A stretch of DNA of 64,000 bases from Undibacterium sp049340185 (lineage in GTDB: Bacteria; Pseudomonadota; Gammaproteobacteria; Burkholderiales; Burkholderiaceae_D), in NCBI RefSeq assembly GCF_049340185.1, contig NZ_JBMPPC010000010.1:28127-92126 (forward strand), in the 5' to 3' direction. Position 1 is the first letter of the stretch. The number at the start of each line of letters is the position of its first letter. The notes beneath the pieces were generated by a model, which was given only the letters and a program-made list of their open reading frames with translations, searched no databases and was not told where the DNA came from. Made by a program: the position numbers and the translations under genes. This document shows, one piece after another, positions 63,290 to 64,000 of the stretch.

Positions 63290-63672
63290 TATTTTTTCCA
63301 TCCAAGAATTACGTCATAAAGCAGAAACTCGAGAAACTTGTCAGTACCCCAGAGGAAAATAGCCATTACCAACACAAAACCAAATACCACAGCAGTAATC
63401 TGACCAGCCTCTTTACGAGTCGGCCAAACCACCTTCTTCGTTTCACGTACAGCTTCTTTAGCAAACAAAACGAAGTTACGACCTGTTTCAGACACCGAGA
63501 TCAAAGCAATTGCCACCAGCAAACCGGCAATCAATGCAGCAGCACGAATATAAGCTGGCTGACTAACAAGAACATAAAAAGCAGCAACACCAGCAACCGC
63601 AGCAACTACCGCAAGAATGATTTTGTACTTATCATTCGAAGTGCTGACTGTTTGTACAGATTGGTTAGACAT
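63289..63672 (-). CDS. secE: Preprotein translocase subunit SecE
   Basis: 127 residues with three hydrophobic segments, as in E. coli-type SecE. The conserved cytoplasmic helix FAKEAVRETKKVVWPTRKEA precedes the last span (TAVVFGFVLVMAIFLWGTDK). It is part of the SecYEG channel. It follows the tRNA-Trp gene on the same strand. Confidence 0.96.
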   Translation of the reverse strand: MSNQSVQTVSTSNDKYKIILAVVAAVAGVAAFYVLVSQPAYIRAAALIAGLLVAIALISVSETGRNFVLFAKEAVRETKKVVWPTRKEAGQITAVVFGFVLVMAIFLWGTDKFLEFLLYDVILGWKK

Positions 63673-63708
63673 ACTTTATTTACTTTCGGCGCCCTGCGGC
63701 CTTGATGA

Positions 63709-63784
63709 TGGCAGGGGCGGTAGGAATCGAACCTACAACCTTCGGTTTTGGAGACCGACGCTCTGCCAATTGAGCTACACCCCT
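63709..63784 (-). tRNA. trnW: tRNA-Trp (anticodon CCA)
   Basis: A 76-base cloverleaf on the minus strand beginning AGGGGTGTAGCTCAATTGG and ending with an encoded CCA. The anticodon loop is CTCCAAA; the T-loop contains GGTTCGATTCC, and acceptor bases AGGGG pair with CCCCT. It stands between tuf and secE, its common place in betaproteobacteria. Confidence 0.97.
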
Positions 63785-63863
63785 ACAGCTTAGAACCACT
63801 TGATGAATATAGCGACCTTGGCAAATCGCTATATTTATTTAGAACTAATTATTGCTATTTTTA

Positions 63864-64000
63864 TTACTCAATGATTTTAGCAACGACACCAGCACCAACA
63901 GTACGGCCACCTTCACGGATCGCGAAACGCAGACCTTCTTCCATCGCGATCGGGTTGATCAGCTTGACTGTGATGGAGACGTTATCACCTGGCATGACCA
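63864..64000 (-). CDS. tuf: Elongation factor Tu, C-terminal end (partial)
   Basis: Only the last 45 codons are present; the gene continues past the window end. The C-terminus reads [20 protein letters not shown] followed by [23 protein letters not shown], the standard end of EF-Tu, which delivers aminoacyl-tRNA to the ribosome. Confidence 0.96.

Overview
The window looks like a chromosomal segment of a betaproteobacterium of the order Burkholderiales, probably Oxalobacteraceae, with an Undibacterium- or Herbaspirillum-type organism as my best guess. This rests on gene content and order: the tuf - tRNA-Trp - secE - nusG - rplK - rplA - rplJ - rplL - rpoB - rpoC block, a birA - coaX - SPOR-protein operon, the recombinase-like membrane protein at the left edge, an rpoB of 1370 codons and a roughly even base composition. 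No phage, plasmid, transposase, CRISPR array or rRNA gene was seen.

Layout. 1-2355: the end of a recombinase-family membrane protein, a DUF4239-like membrane protein and a secreted TPR protein. 2676-8529: a complete three-gene RND efflux operon (outer-membrane lipoprotein, adaptor, pump) with no local regulator. 9234-12086: a large secreted CehA/McbA-like PHP metallohydrolase with two nearly identical Ig-like modules, behind a 700-base spacer holding three perfect palindromes, one of LacI/PurR type. 12494-14784: a PhyH dioxygenase and a KAS III-like synthase. 15060-19125: a DUF1501/DUF1800 secreted pair and a TlpA-like thioredoxin. 19286-23412: a solute-binding-like protein, an MFS transporter, and an Lrp-type regulator divergent from E. 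coli-type lysA. 23526-30303: small enzymes, a second PhyH protein, PPi-type phosphofructokinase, a DUF882 peptidase, a DUF1624 membrane protein and DAHP synthase. 30376-32367: five small accessory genes on the minus strand. 32493-35727: azoR-pirin-doxX with a divergent LysR regulator, probably a quinone/electrophile response unit. 35793-42253: a secreted alpha-amylase with CBM20, then a two-gene module of an unrecognised 701-residue membrane protein and an M48 metalloprotease. 42315-45663: hutF-hutG with an upstream IclR regulator (end of histidine degradation). 45936-48243: a secreted Cache protein and a chemoreceptor with unusual topology. 48711-51413: birA-coaX-SPOR. 51505-64000: the RNA polymerase / ribosomal protein / NusG-SecE block, all on the minus strand, ending in partial tuf.

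The most unusual signal is non-coding. A composite intergenic repeat (a long hairpin module, a CCTATCGATAGG-like palindrome and a conserved core rich in CAGAGA/CGGAGA) occurs four times, at about 12.1, 14.8, 44.6 and 50.4 kb. A related family of REP-like hairpins of about 38 nt sits at gene ends, two of them clearly homologous with compensating changes. Several short tandem repeats (9-39 bp periods) are concentrated in the 24-33 kb accessory stretch and at 44.5 kb. The regulatory spacers of the rpl-rpo operon also contain strong inverted repeats.

All family names are from reading the sequences; no database search, structure prediction or alignment was run.
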